Positions 47,101-51,039 of a DNA stretch of 64,000 bases are shown piece after piece (the stretch's first letter is position 1; every line of letters begins with the position of its first letter). The DNA is from Elmis aenea. Lineage: Eukaryota; Arthropoda; Insecta; Coleoptera; Elmidae. The notes below the pieces were generated by a model, which was given only the letters and a program-made list of their open reading frames with translations, searched no databases and was not told the DNA's origin. The DNA is taken from assembly GCA_947652605.1 (NCBI GenBank), contig OX393579.1, forward strand, positions 39,624,970-39,688,969. The letters run 5' to 3'. The position numbers were made by a program, and so were the translations under genes.

Positions 47101-48660
47101 TGTTTTCTCACTATTGGACCTGAAAAAACACGGAATCTGTAAAAATGTATAGAATTTTGAGGTGATTTTAAATGTGTTTTCAACTTTAGGATCATTTTGA
47201 GCCGATTTTAAATGTGTTTCCAACTTTAAGACAATTTCTAGCTAATTTTAAATGTGTTTTTAACCTAAAGATAAATCGAAAAAAGGGAACCAATTTTTTT
47301 TAATCTTCTCTGTTTTTTGAGGATAATCTTGGGAAAATAGTATTTTTATGTTATTAATTGCGGGGGATCGAACTGAGGCTATTGTTTGTTGATATATCCT
47401 CAAATGTTTTTTAGGCGATAGTCAAATATGTATTTTTTATTGACGCCATATTGAATTTCCACACCAGTAAGGAGAAAATATAATTTTGAATGTTACCATG
47501 TATTATTGTTATATCAACGTAACAACATATCGTTTTTAAGTATTTAAGTTACTAAAAATATCTAAAATTTAAAGAAATAAATAAAGTTGACTATCGCCTG
47601 AAAAACATTTGAAGATATACATTAACAAAAAGTTGCCACCATCCATTATTCGCACTCCATAACATATAAATATCCATTTTCGTAAAATTATCTCAAATAG
47701 AAGATTGAAACAATAATTTAAAAAAATTGTTTTTCCTTTTACATTTTGGTGCATTTAAAATTTGAAAACATATTTGTTATTGACTAAAAATTCTAGACAC
47801 TTTTGCGCATTCAACCGATTCTGTAGCTTTTGTAGTTTCCACGATCCACAAAAAGTTGGAAAATATAAGACGCCCTATATAACTATGAACTAATTATTAC
47901 ACTAAAAGGTGGTTAGACACAACACATGAAACTATGATTTAAAAGAAATTTATTTAATTGTAAGGCATATGAAAAATCTATCCTCATAAAACTGTTTCCA
48001 TCCATTACTCATGTAGCAAAAACACATTATTTCTTACCATTTTTCCATAATATAAAAACTTTTGTTTAAAAACTGTTTTAACACTTTTTAATGATCAATA
48101 ATTTTGCCAGTATCAATTATTTCAATTTAGATGTAGGTATATTTTCTTCCATATGATTTACAGAGTTTTATATTTTTAGAAACTGAGAAATTCTATTGAG
48201 CCACATCTCATTCAATGTGAAATATGCGGACATCATGATTGTGACCACTTAGATGAGAGCCAGCGGCAAGAATCCCAACCAATGTTAGTCTTGAGCACAT
48301 CTGATATTAAACCTGCCATAACTCCAGTAACCCCATGCTATACACCGATTACGAACAGCCCGATAATTAACAGACTTAACGTTAATCATCCGATGTTTGA
48401 TCATAATATTACCAACAGTCCCATTAGTGATAGGTCACGAACGATGTTTAGTGGATCTGCAGCCAACAGTCCCATCGTTTTCAGGGCACACAGTCCTAAT
48501 GTTAATAGGGCAACTTTCAATACAAATACTGCAGAAAATAACTTTACAGTTCATAGTGTTAAAACTGATAACTCGGATAACAGTTAGATTTTACTGCTGA
48601 ATACATTCTCACCATGAAGTCGTTAAATTATACAAAATGCTCAACATTTTAATAAATAAA
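1887..48660 (+). CDS. SLC6-family Na+/Cl- dependent transporter (whole gene; CDS split in 10 exons)
   Basis: This is a plasma-membrane solute carrier of the neurotransmitter:sodium symporter fold (12 TM helices expected). I assembled it from exons 1A or 1B plus 26896-27086, 34150-34284, 35021-35243, 35319-35586, 38762-38990, 44662-44774, 44827-44967, 45027-45404 and 48180-48587. All junction phases agree, giving 724 aa with exon 1B. Family hallmarks (1B numbering) are TM1 [12 protein letters not shown] (77-88) and GGG at 92-94. A glycine at the monoamine-Asp position points to an amino-acid or amino-acid-like substrate. The EL2 cysteine pair is C179/C188, with a glycosylation site at N197. 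The chloride ligands Y100, Q310, S314, N346 and S350 are all present. Two sodium-site residues are unusual: S80 (normally Asn) and N414 (Asp in GABA transporters). The substrate is unknown. It resembles the insect orphan, glycine/GABA-like SLC6 groups; I cannot assign an orthologue. Introns 1, 2, 5, 6 and 9 are swollen by transposons. Confidence 0.93.
1913..2031 (+). CDS. SLC6 transporter, alternative first coding exon 1A
   Basis: It codes for a cytosolic N-terminus containing [15 protein letters not shown], then ends in two bases (aa) before the donor GTAAGT at 2032. Joining to 26896 completes a Lys codon and continues PPEEY. ATGs at 1913 and 1946 are in the same frame. The second gives a protein matching the 1B isoform in length (723 vs 724 aa), so it may be the true start. 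The exon is homologous to exon 1B (SFYV-SVA spacing shared), which supports both. Confidence 0.75.
2941..5045. repeat. Outer palindromic element (ACAGGGTGTTCCAGTAAAAA ends) enclosing others
   Basis: The left end ACAGGGTGTTCCAGTAAAAA (2943-2962) and right end near 5014-5045 (TTTTTACTGGAAGATCCTGT) are inverted relatives. Inside lie further internal ends (CAGGGATGCGCAAAAGTATGG near 3016, CACCCTGTATA near 3189) and the 980-bp palindrome 3424-4404. This is insertion into insertion. Confidence 0.55.
3424..4404. repeat. 980-bp palindromic element
   Basis: The left end TACAGGGTGTTTTTTACG and right end CGTAAAAAACACCCTGT are inverted. The arms pair nearly throughout, for example ATAACTCAATTTTCTTAAAT at 3475 with its complement near 4340. 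The centre is about 3790-4020. The few codons within are shadows. Confidence 0.8.
5161..5190. repeat. (TAA)n microsatellite at a LINE 3' end
   Basis: About nine consecutive ATA/TAA units directly adjoin the 3' side of the minus-strand LINE relic, as expected for a LINE tail. Confidence 0.8.
5191..6124 (-). pseudogene. Non-LTR retrotransposon (jockey/CR1-like) reverse transcriptase C-terminal relic
   Basis: Reading down from 6124 gives [15 protein letters not shown], then [33 protein letters not shown], and [20 protein letters not shown]. These are the palm-to-thumb and post-RT segments of a jockey/CR1-type LINE. The coding frame changes near 5610, where [11 protein letters not shown] continues in another frame, so it is broken. 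The 3' UTR ends in a (TAA)n tail. The upstream part, including the YxDD motif, is absent because a palindrome starts at 6125. Confidence 0.85.
6125..7624. mobile_element. 1.5-kb DUF4817-type palindromic element, copy 1
   Basis: Ends are ACAGGGTTATTCAAATTCGA and its complement at 7602-7621. Arms of about 590 bp pair along their length. Inside each arm sits the start of an ORF: AACTTTAATAACGAAGAAAA near 6708 and related sequence near 7040. Translation of better-kept copies gives NFNNEEKR followed by an HTH-like [14 protein letters not shown]. It interrupts a LINE at its left side. Confidence 0.8.
7626..8330. other. No gene or intact repeat seen
   Basis: AT-rich sequence between the palindrome and exon 1B. 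It may hold the 1B promoter region; no other feature is supportable. Confidence 0.45.
8341..8350 (+). promoter_or_regulatory. Possible initiator pair for transporter exon 1B
   Basis: Two consecutive TCAGT motifs (8341-8345 and 8346-8350) lie 10-19 nt upstream of the exon 1B ATG. A TATATTTT stretch starts at 8303, about 40 nt from the first possible +1, which is too far for a standard TATA box. If used, the 5' UTR would be very short. Confidence 0.35.
8360..8448 (+). CDS. SLC6 transporter, alternative first coding exon 1B
   Basis: ATG at 8360 opens 29 codons ([19 protein letters not shown] and onward). The exon ends with two bases (ac) before the donor GTAAGT at 8449. Spliced to 26896 this gives Thr followed by PPEEY, the same phase as exon 1A. 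The shared SFYV-x-SVA core, phase and donor show that 1A and 1B are duplicated first exons. The tail is basic and cytosolic and carries Ser/Thr residues that could be phosphorylated. Confidence 0.8.
8937..9210. repeat. Partial palindromic element
   Basis: A left end TACAGGGTGACAATAATC begins at 8938. The subterminal block GACGGTTAAATTAGTAAAGTTGGGCAG follows at about 9000, as in other palindromes of the window. It is interrupted by the hAT MITE at 9219; related sequence resumes at about 9670. Confidence 0.5.
9219..9662. mobile_element. hAT-like MITE rich in GAACCG/CGGTT, copy 1
   Basis: The termini are CAGGGACCCGAATCG and CGATTCGGGTACCTG. They are flanked by CTAAAAAG (9211-9218) and CTAAGAAG (9663-9670), an 8-bp target duplication with one change. 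The interior is packed with GAACCG and CGGTT in both orientations. Confidence 0.8.
9700..10145 (+). pseudogene. Relic of a DDE-type (mariner-like, DUF4817-associated) transposase
   Basis: [11 protein letters not shown] at 9956-9988 is followed, in frames broken by stops, by [29 protein letters not shown]. This is the conserved QHDGAPAH...[21 protein letters not shown] block of mariner-type DDE proteins common in insects. The upstream TTTAATGGCAACCATAGTTGG is palindrome-type sequence, so the locus is a chimera. It is not functional. Confidence 0.8.
10270..10590. other. Higher-GC unrecognised segment
   Basis: This 300-bp stretch is richer in G+C and CpG than its surroundings, with several GTCGA/CGGC words. 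It has stop-free runs but no recognisable protein. It is probably part of an unidentified mobile element. Confidence 0.3.
10689..10923. mobile_element. hAT-like MITE (CAGAGRTG...CACCTCTG)
   Basis: The left end CAGAGATGCGCAG and right end GGCATTTGCCCACCTCTG are imperfect inverted repeats, followed internally by GGGCCGGAT and GGCCCGCG. The flanks TAGAAGAC and GCTTAGAC agree in 4 of 8 bases. It resembles the CAGAGGTGGGCAAA class of hAT elements. Confidence 0.55.
11040..11880. other. No gene seen
   Basis: AT-rich intronic sequence; no splice-bounded exon or recognisable repeat. Confidence 0.4.
11886..12129. repeat. Minisatellite, 16-bp units switching to 14-bp units
   Basis: Ten units of the type GGCGAAGAATTGTGGA (16 bp) run from 11886 to 12045. 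Six units of 14 bp (GGCGAAGAATTGTG) follow to 12129. Because 16 and 14 are not multiples of three and the unit has no stop, long artificial open frames appear on both strands. Confidence 0.95.
12180..13520. other. No gene seen
   Basis: AT-rich intronic sequence with short T and A runs. No exon or intact repeat is visible. Confidence 0.4.
13526..14754. repeat. 1.23-kb palindromic element (CAGGGTGGTCCAAATTCGAT), copy 1
   Basis: The left end is ACAGGGTGGTCCAAATTCGA and the right end its complement near 14738-14752. The arms pair over about 550 bp, including GGTATCTCGGTTAATATTTA and AATGAGAGCAATAGTTGGCT. The centre lies near 14130. A near full-length second copy is at 54542-55777. Confidence 0.88.
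14755..15900. other. Repeat debris, no gene
   Basis: It begins with CAGTGCGCGGCAAAAGTATGG, similar to sequence near 3016, so another element end abuts the palindrome. The rest is AT-rich and unrecognised. Confidence 0.35.
15871..16130. repeat. Fragment of the 17113-18414 palindrome family
   Basis: CTACTATTGTGGTCTCGTAAACGGTGAG is close to the arm start of the elements at 17113 and 23508. TTTTTTAAATGGGAATTTTAG near 16110 is the shared inner motif. Ends are missing. Confidence 0.55.
17113..18414. repeat. Palindromic element (CAGGGTGGTC...TCTCGTAAACGG) with LINE insertion
   Basis: The left end TACAGGGTGGTCGACATAG and right end near 18396-18412 (GGACCACCCTGTATA) enclose complementary arms (TTTCTCGTAAACGGTAAGAG against its complement at about 18360). 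The arms are separated by a jockey-like LINE fragment. Confidence 0.8.
17410..18088 (-). pseudogene. Jockey-like LINE 3' end inserted in a palindrome
   Basis: On the minus strand from 18088: [19 protein letters not shown], then after frame changes [11 protein letters not shown], and finally [20 protein letters not shown] through [11 protein letters not shown] and [13 protein letters not shown]. This is the C-terminal end of a jockey ORF2 (NAPWY..IHRDL..RRLKR type). Stops and frameshifts make it inactive. Confidence 0.82.
18988..19140. mobile_element. 153-bp MITE (GGCCTAGCACACACAGAGCG), complete copy
   Basis: Inverted ends of about 28 bp (CTAGCACACACAGAGCGTTTT on both sides) are flanked by TTA (18985-18987 and 19141-19143). 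The interior has GTCGCGCGACT repeats. Further partial copies lie at 19412-19447 and 19713-19825. Confidence 0.8.
19146..19384. mobile_element. hAT-like MITE (CAGTGGTTTCCAACC)
   Basis: The termini CAGTGGTTTCCAACC and GGTTGGAAACCACTG are perfect inverted repeats of 15 bp. The interior has poly-C/G blocks (CGCCCCCC). Flanks GCCTTAAG and CCTTAAAG give an approximate 8-bp duplication. It is inserted directly at the edge of the preceding MITE. Confidence 0.8.
19713..19825. mobile_element. Truncated GGCCTAGCACACAC MITE
   Basis: It begins after TTA at 19710-19712 with the same end as the 18988 copy and runs to the complement of its inner arm (GACTTTGGTCGTCGTAT). It lacks the last 30 or so bases. Confidence 0.7.
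20617..21008. mobile_element. GGCC-rich repeat (TTTTTTGTGCGATCG ends), copy 1
   Basis: Inverted ends TTTTTTGTGCGATCG and CTATCGCACAAAAAA (20617 and 20890-20903) bound a core with alternating GGCCTGAAAAGTAACTTTT modules. A further 100 bp continues with GGCCAAAACGTACTTTTTCG. The same order occurs inverted at 41790-42202. Confidence 0.65.
21009..21164. mobile_element. 156-bp foldback MITE (TGGGTCAATCTAAACAG)
   Basis: Arms 21009-21046 and 21127-21164 are perfect inverted repeats of about 38 bp (GTCAATCTAAACAGATGAAT). The inner part pairs imperfectly around TGGTTACC...GGTAACC. It is inserted in the palindrome arm. Confidence 0.8.
21370..22360. other. No gene seen
   Basis: AT-rich intronic sequence, no recognisable feature. 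Confidence 0.4.
22363..23500. repeat. 1.14-kb palindromic element (ATACCGGGTGTAAATGAAGT)
   Basis: The left end ATACCGGGTGTAAATGAAGT and right end ACTTCATTTACACCCGGTAT are perfect complements. The arms pair through TTCCGGTTTCGCCGGAAATG, GGAACCATGCTGGTACTAGC and GAAATTTTTGAAGTAGATTC, with the centre near 22970. An internal CACCCTGTATA at 22541 suggests a composite origin. Confidence 0.85.
23508..24216. repeat. Palindromic element, second copy of the 17113 family
   Basis: It starts TACTATTGGTATCTCGTAAACGG (left tip lost against the previous element) and ends with CCACCCTGTATA. It contains CATAGCCAATTATGGTTTCC, the complement of the shared inner motif. Confidence 0.8.
24220..25400. other. No gene; weak palindrome debris
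   Basis: Around 25000-25060, GGAAATCTCGATTAATATAAGAG and TTGGTTAAATTAGC resemble the subterminal block of the palindromes. No ends or exons are seen. Confidence 0.4.
25404..25835. mobile_element. hAT-like MITE rich in AACCGG, ends CAGGGC
   Basis: Termini CAGGGCATGAAACCGG and CGGTTTCTAGCCCTG are flanked by a perfect 8-bp duplication GTTTTAAC (25396-25403 and 25836-25843). The interior is full of AACCGGTTT words. It is a different family from the CAGGGACCCGAA MITEs. Confidence 0.88.
26478..26666. mobile_element. 189-bp hAT-like MITE (CAGTGTTTCTCAAAG), copy 1
   Basis: Termini CAGTGTTTCTCAAAGT and AGTTTGAGAAACACTG are flanked by a perfect 8-bp duplication ATTTAGCT (26470-26477 and 26667-26674). 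It lies about 230 bp upstream of the exon 2 acceptor. Confidence 0.92.
26896..27086 (+). CDS. SLC6 transporter exon 2 (N-tail and TM1)
   Basis: Acceptor TTTTTTTTTACAG ends at 26895 and the donor is at 27087. The exon encodes an acidic, glycine-rich N-tail and then all of TM1 with the signature [14 protein letters not shown]. The Asn that coordinates Na1 in the family (LeuT N27) is Ser here (residue 80). The exon ends one base into a glycine codon. Confidence 0.96.
27087..28220. other. Intron 2, first part, no repeat seen
   Basis: AT-rich sequence directly after exon 2; no recognisable element. Confidence 0.4.
28224..28686. repeat. Palindrome fragments
   Basis: The left ends ATACAGGGCGAGTCACGACG (28223) and ACATACAGGGTAATCCAAAA (28338) and an inner CACCCTGTATATTTTTAC stretch follow each other. 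GAGTTATCGAAATAAT near 28650 is a recurrent palindrome motif. No complete element is visible; the hAT MITE at 28695 interrupts. Confidence 0.5.
28695..29128. mobile_element. hAT-like MITE rich in GAACCG, copy 2
   Basis: It is homologous to 9219-9662 throughout (GAACCGGTGCTTTTTTCAT in both). The right end CGGTTCGGGTCCCTG is intact and the left end CAAAGACCC mutated. A perfect 8-bp duplication CTTTTTAC lies at 28687-28694 and 29129-29136. Confidence 0.9.
29882..30240. repeat. Divergent relative of the GGCC/ACTTTT repeat
   Basis: TTATTTATGTACCAAGGC and CCGAGGTGCATTTTTTTTGC match the flank portion of the repeats at 20907-21008 and 41790-41908 in order. The later part has ACTTTTTTACTGCCGATCG words. 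It is strongly diverged. Confidence 0.45.
30245..31930. other. No gene seen
   Basis: Very AT-rich intron sequence without recognisable exon or element. Confidence 0.45.
31976..32723. mobile_element. 748-bp MITE (AGGTGGGTTTATACA) inside a palindrome
   Basis: Ends AGGTGGGTTTATACA and TGCATAAACCCATCT are inverted and flanked by TAA (31973-31975 and 32724-32726). Subterminal AGTAATAAGA repeats occur at both sides. It itself contains a further foldback at about 32055-32298. Confidence 0.75.
32055..32298. mobile_element. Foldback MITE (GCTAGAGTG) nested at the third level
   Basis: GCTAGAGTGATCGCA with AAGTGGAC at the left and GTCCACTT with TGCGACCACTCTAGC at the right are inverted. The interior is richer in CpG than the surroundings. 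A target duplication is not clear. Confidence 0.55.
33345..34140. other. End of intron 2, no gene seen
   Basis: A 100-codon minus-strand open frame exists at 33865-33563, but it has no recognisable motif, and I do not call it a gene. Confidence 0.4.
34150..34284 (+). CDS. SLC6 transporter exon 3 (TM2)
   Basis: It follows a T-rich tract and CCAG at 34149; the donor is at 34285. It encodes GVFLIPY followed by TM2 and [18 protein letters not shown], the conserved TM2-IL1 region. Tyr100, a chloride ligand in GAT1 (Y86), is kept. Confidence 0.96.
34285..35020. other. Intron 3 (736 nt), no repeat seen
   Basis: Canonical GT-AG intron between exons 3 and 4. One of the few introns of this gene without a visible transposon. 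Confidence 0.7.
35021..35243 (+). CDS. SLC6 transporter exon 4 (TM3 and EL2)
   Basis: The acceptor TTTGCAG ends at 35020 and the donor is GTATGT at 35244. It encodes TM3 ([16 protein letters not shown]) and the start of the large extracellular loop 2, with PWEEC, the C179/C188 pair and one N-glycosylation sequon (N197-I-S). The following intron is only 75 nt. Confidence 0.94.
35319..35586 (+). CDS. SLC6 transporter exon 5 (end of EL2, TM4-TM5)
   Basis: The acceptor AATTTCAG ends at 35318; the donor GTGAGT starts at 35587. It encodes [11 protein letters not shown], the typical end of EL2, then [16 protein letters not shown] (TM4), TM5 and [11 protein letters not shown]. Phase 0 at its end joins exactly to VWVNAAAQ in exon 6. 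Confidence 0.95.
35841..36200 (+). repeat. Two 50-bp tandem repeats followed by a short acidic ORF start
   Basis: Two copies of ACCGRCCTAGGCC...GTTGCCATNGTGATGAG occur at 35841-35890 and 35891-35940. At 36006 ATG opens [17 protein letters not shown] in CpG-richer DNA. CTTCGGCTCGTCTTT is then repeated. This looks like the 5' end of a mobile element related to the GGCC repeats; there is no recognised domain. Confidence 0.45.
36240..37370 (-). pseudogene. RTE-like LINE reverse transcriptase relic, internally deleted
   Basis: From 37356 downward: [52 protein letters not shown], and [16 protein letters not shown], then [17 protein letters not shown]. These are RT domains 0-4 of an RTE-type LINE. 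The YxDD region is missing; at about 36540 the sequence jumps to the C-terminal end ([30 protein letters not shown]). Three frame changes are present. It lies antisense in intron 5 of the transporter. Confidence 0.88.
37375..38760. other. End of intron 5, no repeat identified
   Basis: AT-rich sequence with short T runs leading into the exon 6 acceptor. No other feature. Confidence 0.4.
38762..38990 (+). CDS. SLC6 transporter exon 6 (TM6-TM7)
   Basis: A pyrimidine tract and AAAG end at 38761; the donor is GTAAGA at 38991. It encodes unwound TM6 ([14 protein letters not shown]) and TM7 ([14 protein letters not shown]). Q310, S314, N346 and S350 match the GAT1 chloride ligands. The substrate-site positions equivalent to LeuT F253 and S256 are Asn and Gly. 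Confidence 0.96.
39310..39660. other. Possible mobile-element fragment, CpG-richer
   Basis: TAAGGCCAGGCGTCCACTGA at 39309 resembles the ends of the TAA-target MITEs, and CpG-rich sequence follows (GTCGAGCGCGCACAG, GCGCGCGCGTGG). No matching right end was found. Confidence 0.3.
40046..40970. repeat. 925-bp palindromic element (CAGGGTCCTGCAACAGTG)
   Basis: The left end ACAGGGTCCTGCAACAGTG and right end CACTGTTGCAGGACCCTGT are complementary. A second pair CAGGGTGTCCCATTTTTGCG / CGCAAAAATGGGACATCCTG is nested inside. The centre is at about 40510. Confidence 0.85.
41055..41196. mobile_element. hAT-like MITE (CAGTGTTTCTAAAAG), copy 2
   Basis: Homologous to 26478-26666 (CAGTGTTTCT, GGGGTCC, AGTAAAAAGTTTGAGAAA), but shorter. 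Flanks CCGTAGAT and ACGCAGAT agree in 6 of 8 bases. Confidence 0.8.
41400..41760. repeat. Palindrome arm fragment
   Basis: ATGGAACACCCTGTACCTGT at about 41410 is an element end. The following sequence resembles one arm of the 22363 element (GACATTTAAGTTACTTTATT, GAATCCAACAATGCCTAAAA). Confidence 0.45.
41790..42202. mobile_element. GGCC-rich repeat (TTTTTTGTGCGATCG ends), copy 2
   Basis: Inverted relative of 20617-21008. TTTTTTGTGCGATCG at 41915 and CGATCGCACAAAAAA at 42188 bound alternating GGCCGTTGCTAAGG and AAAAGTTACTTTTTCGG modules. The flank TATTTATGTATCAAGGCC precedes. Confidence 0.65.
42210..43675. other. No gene seen
   Basis: AT-rich intron 6 sequence. A 55-codon open stretch ending at 42691 ([17 protein letters not shown]) could be a transposase relic, but I cannot support it. 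Confidence 0.35.
43680..44306. repeat. 625-bp palindromic element
   Basis: GTTATCATGAACAGCATGAGAATCTCG at the left and CGAGATTCTCACGCTGTTCATGATAAC at the right are complementary. The arms pair to a centre near 44000. The distal AGGGTGTCC survives only on the left. A related fragment opens the window. Confidence 0.8.
44662..44774 (+). CDS. SLC6 transporter exon 7 (EL4 and TM8)
   Basis: The acceptor TACTACAG ends at 44661; the donor is at 44775. It encodes [17 protein letters not shown], typical of EL4, and TM8 ending LCLGLNSQ. Asn414 replaces the Asp found at this Na2 position in GABA transporters (GAT1 D395). Ser415 is conserved. Confidence 0.95.
44827..44967 (+). CDS. SLC6 transporter exon 8 (end of TM8, IL4, TM9)
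   Basis: It is flanked by a 52-nt intron upstream and a 59-nt intron downstream, both GT-AG and phase 0. It encodes [16 protein letters not shown] and TM9, ending PNVTR before GGIYFFQ of the next exon. Confidence 0.95.
45027..45404 (+). CDS. SLC6 transporter exon 9 (TM10-TM12)
   Basis: It starts with [15 protein letters not shown], the conserved EL5/TM10 signature. It continues through TM11 and TM12 to [10 protein letters not shown] before the donor GTAAGT at 45405. Its 126 codons are all in phase 0. Confidence 0.96.
45987..46754. repeat. 768-bp palindromic element (CAGGGTGAGGCATCACTTATG)
   Basis: Ends ACAGGGTGAGGCATCACTTA and TAAGTGATGCCTCACCCTGT are perfect complements. The arms pair across TTTGTATCATTTTCAAAGCC around a centre at about 46350. 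It lies in intron 9 of the transporter. Confidence 0.9.
46760..48175. other. Rest of intron 9; small foldback and imperfect tandem repeats
   Basis: At 47162-47265 the phrase TTTTAAATGTGTTTNCAACTTTA recurs three times about 50-55 bp apart. Around 47390-47425 and 47586-47622, CAAATGTTTTTYAGGCGATAGTCAA is inverted, a small foldback. No coding sequence. Confidence 0.5.
48180..48587 (+). CDS. SLC6 transporter exon 10 (cytosolic C-tail, stop)
   Basis: It follows TATTTTTAG at 48179 and runs to TAG at 48585-48587. It codes for a 135-residue C-terminal tail with no membrane segment. It contains a Cys/His-rich patch [11 protein letters not shown] (residues 602-612), three NSPI repeats (648, 668, 685), one further Ser-Pro and several Thr-Pro sites. 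The tail is rich in Asn, Ser and Thr, and I recognise no domain in it. Confidence 0.88.
   Translation, partial: KLRNSIEPHLIQCEICGHHDCDHLDESQRQESQPMLVLSTSDIKPAITPVTPCYTPITNSPIINRLNVNHPMFDHNITNSPISDRSRTMFSGSAANSPIVFRAHSPNVNRATFNTNTAENNFTVHSVKTDNSDNS
48651..48660 (+). terminator. Poly(A) signal of the SLC6 transporter
   Basis: Overlapping AATAAA hexamers (48651-48656 and 48655-48660) lie 64 nt after the stop codon, a normal position for a short 3' UTR. Confidence 0.65.
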
Positions 48661-49940
48661 TATTAACTAAGACAGTTAATTTTTAAATTTGTACACACAT
48701 TCCATGCTACGTATAAATAATAGCATTTATGAAATTGGTGTTAGACACTAGTAAATGTACTAAAAAGTTGTACCTTATCATTTTTTAGCTATTTGGTGAG
48801 ATCCAAATAATTTTTGCCATGCAAAAATATATGTCAACTACAACAAAGTTGCAACATAATTGAATCTTGGAATTCGGTAAATATGTTTAAAATAATTCAT
48901 ACCCTACTGAAACAGTACTATATTAAGCCATCACATTAGTTTTTTTAATACTCACAGATCGAGATATTAATTTGTAGAGATTTGAAAGTACTAAAAAAAT
49001 GAAAAATATTGCTGTTATATACATTTTTGTGATTTTTAAACATTTACCAATAAGCTGTCCAGGGGGTTGTGCCTCGTTACATCTTACATCACATATTAGG
49101 TGGTAGGAGTAACACAAGCAATGATTGATCCCTAAATGATCTTTTATGGGCCAATTTTTTACAATTACAATATGATTGTATGTAAGTAGGACCAAATTAA
49201 TATTTTTTGTGCTTTTGAGGTTATATAAAAATAAAATAAAGTTGTTGGGAAGTTTTTTAATAACCGCTCCTTTTAAAATAAAATTAACTGAATCGATACT
49301 TATTTACAACTGATTTTAAAACTATAAATTATATAAGTACTTTATTTTTGACATACATCTAACAAAAGATAGTTTGAAAAAATGTGATTTTAAATTACCC
49401 AATTGTAAAAGAAATTTAAAATAATTCATATACTATAATTTTTAAAAGACTTCTTTTACAATACATTATTTTTACTTTGTACAGTAAAAGTCAAAAACGT
49501 TGTTTTTAAAACATTAAATGATGAAAAATCATAAAAACTAACAATTAAGTTTTCTAGTAGCAATAATCATGAAGATTTTTGTAAATTTTGTTACATCGTT
49601 TTTTATTCGAGTGAAACAGAATTATACCAGAACATAAATTAATTGATTAGTTATTACGTGACTAGGTTTCAGTAAAGTGTGTAGGTACTATACATCTTAT
49701 CGATGTTTTTTTTTGCACCTCAACTTACTTTATTTGTTTCCAAGTTTTAAAATACATGTCAATGTATAAAACAATTGACACAATGTTGTAATTTACATTA
49801 CTTGTTATAAAAATACAATTTTTATAAATATGTTCATGTATGAATTATTTTAATGTTATTTATTGGTTTACCAAAAGCTTCATTGTTTTTTATAATTAGG
49901 TATTTAATGATTAATGCACCATTGAATAGATGTGGCAACA
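48661..49940. other. Intergenic, no gene seen
   Basis: AT-rich sequence downstream of the transporter poly(A) signal. No exon or intact element. Confidence 0.4.
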
Positions 49941-49972
49941 TTGCATTTATAATTATGTCAAAACAACGTCTG

Positions 49973-50500
49973 TTTTGACCATATATCTAATAAACATATA
50001 TCGCGCATTCCCTATCTTCACAATGAGTAGAAAGTGAAGCCAATCGAATGAAATGGAAATATGTATCTCTCTTTCTAAGTTGTACTTTTCACAGTTGGCA
50101 GCAAACATAGAAAATCAAATAAAACTAGGATTACTAACAGAACCTGCATGAAAATTGTTTAGGTCATGTTATGAAACGTGATTTTTGTAAATTACCCATG
50201 CAGACACCGATGTTTAACAATCCGAGGCGAATTAGTACAAACCTTAGAACAGGTTTTTGTATAATAATTGTAGTTTTTACAAATCGTAGATCATCAAGGT
50301 CAAATGTCATATTTTTAAACTGTCAAAAATTAGGTGAACATTGCGCGCTTCTCACGTTGTCCAATCCGATGTATATTAGCTGTCAATGGTCCAATCGCCG
50401 CATTAAAAAGAGAGGATGTACATCTGTACCGTTGACTATGTTGCGCAAAATTTGAACTAATACTAGCAATATGTGTTTATTAGATATATGGTTTTGACAT
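49973..50500. repeat. Foldback element of about 530 bp
   Basis: TTTTGACCATATATCTAATAAACATATAT at 49973 and ATATGTGTTTATTAGATATATGGTTTTGAC at 50470 are inverted repeats. The interior is less AT-rich, with a meaningless open stretch. Probably a non-autonomous DNA element. Confidence 0.55.
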
Positions 50501-50656
50501 ATTAAGTGGCTATATTCCAACCAATTCAAACTTATATTACATGGTTTATTACACAAATTCGGGAACTTGCTAAAGAATCGAGAATATTTCGATATAAAGT
50601 TTTAGGGTAAAACTGTGTTAAACCGCCTCACGCGATACCTCCAAAAATCAATATAT

Positions 50657-51039
50657 GTAACGACAAATGTTTATTGCTTTAAAAAAAAGCTTTTAAAGGC
50701 AATCATGAAGAGAAGCTCATCACGGTGTGTTCACAAGTGCCGCAAACGTAAGCACTCAGAACATATGTAAAGGTAAATGTTTATTGCTTAAAAAAAAAGT
50801 TTTTACAGACCTCTAACCTGACCCTCTTTTACCGACAAAATGAATGACGGTCGTGAGAAAGGACATATACACTCTGATTTTAATATTTTCAAGAAAACAA
50901 ACGGTATTTCTTTGATGCTTACGTTTGCGGCAGTTGTGAACACACCGTGATGAGCTTCTCTTCGTGATTGCCCTTTTAAAGACCTCTAACCTGACCCTCT
51001 TTTACCGACAAAATGAATGACGGTCGTGAGAAAGGACAT
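50657..51039. repeat. Scrambled duplication block
   Basis: Direct copies of GACCTCTAACCTGACCCTCT (in 50810-50875 and 50974-51039) and of ACAAATGTTTATTGCTT surround an inverted 52-bp pair (50701-50752 and 50918-50969, two mismatches). Several rearrangements must have occurred. Confidence 0.8.

Noticed and set aside
50171..50455. 94-codon plus-strand open frame
   Set aside because: It lies within the foldback element 49973-50500 and matches no protein I recognise.
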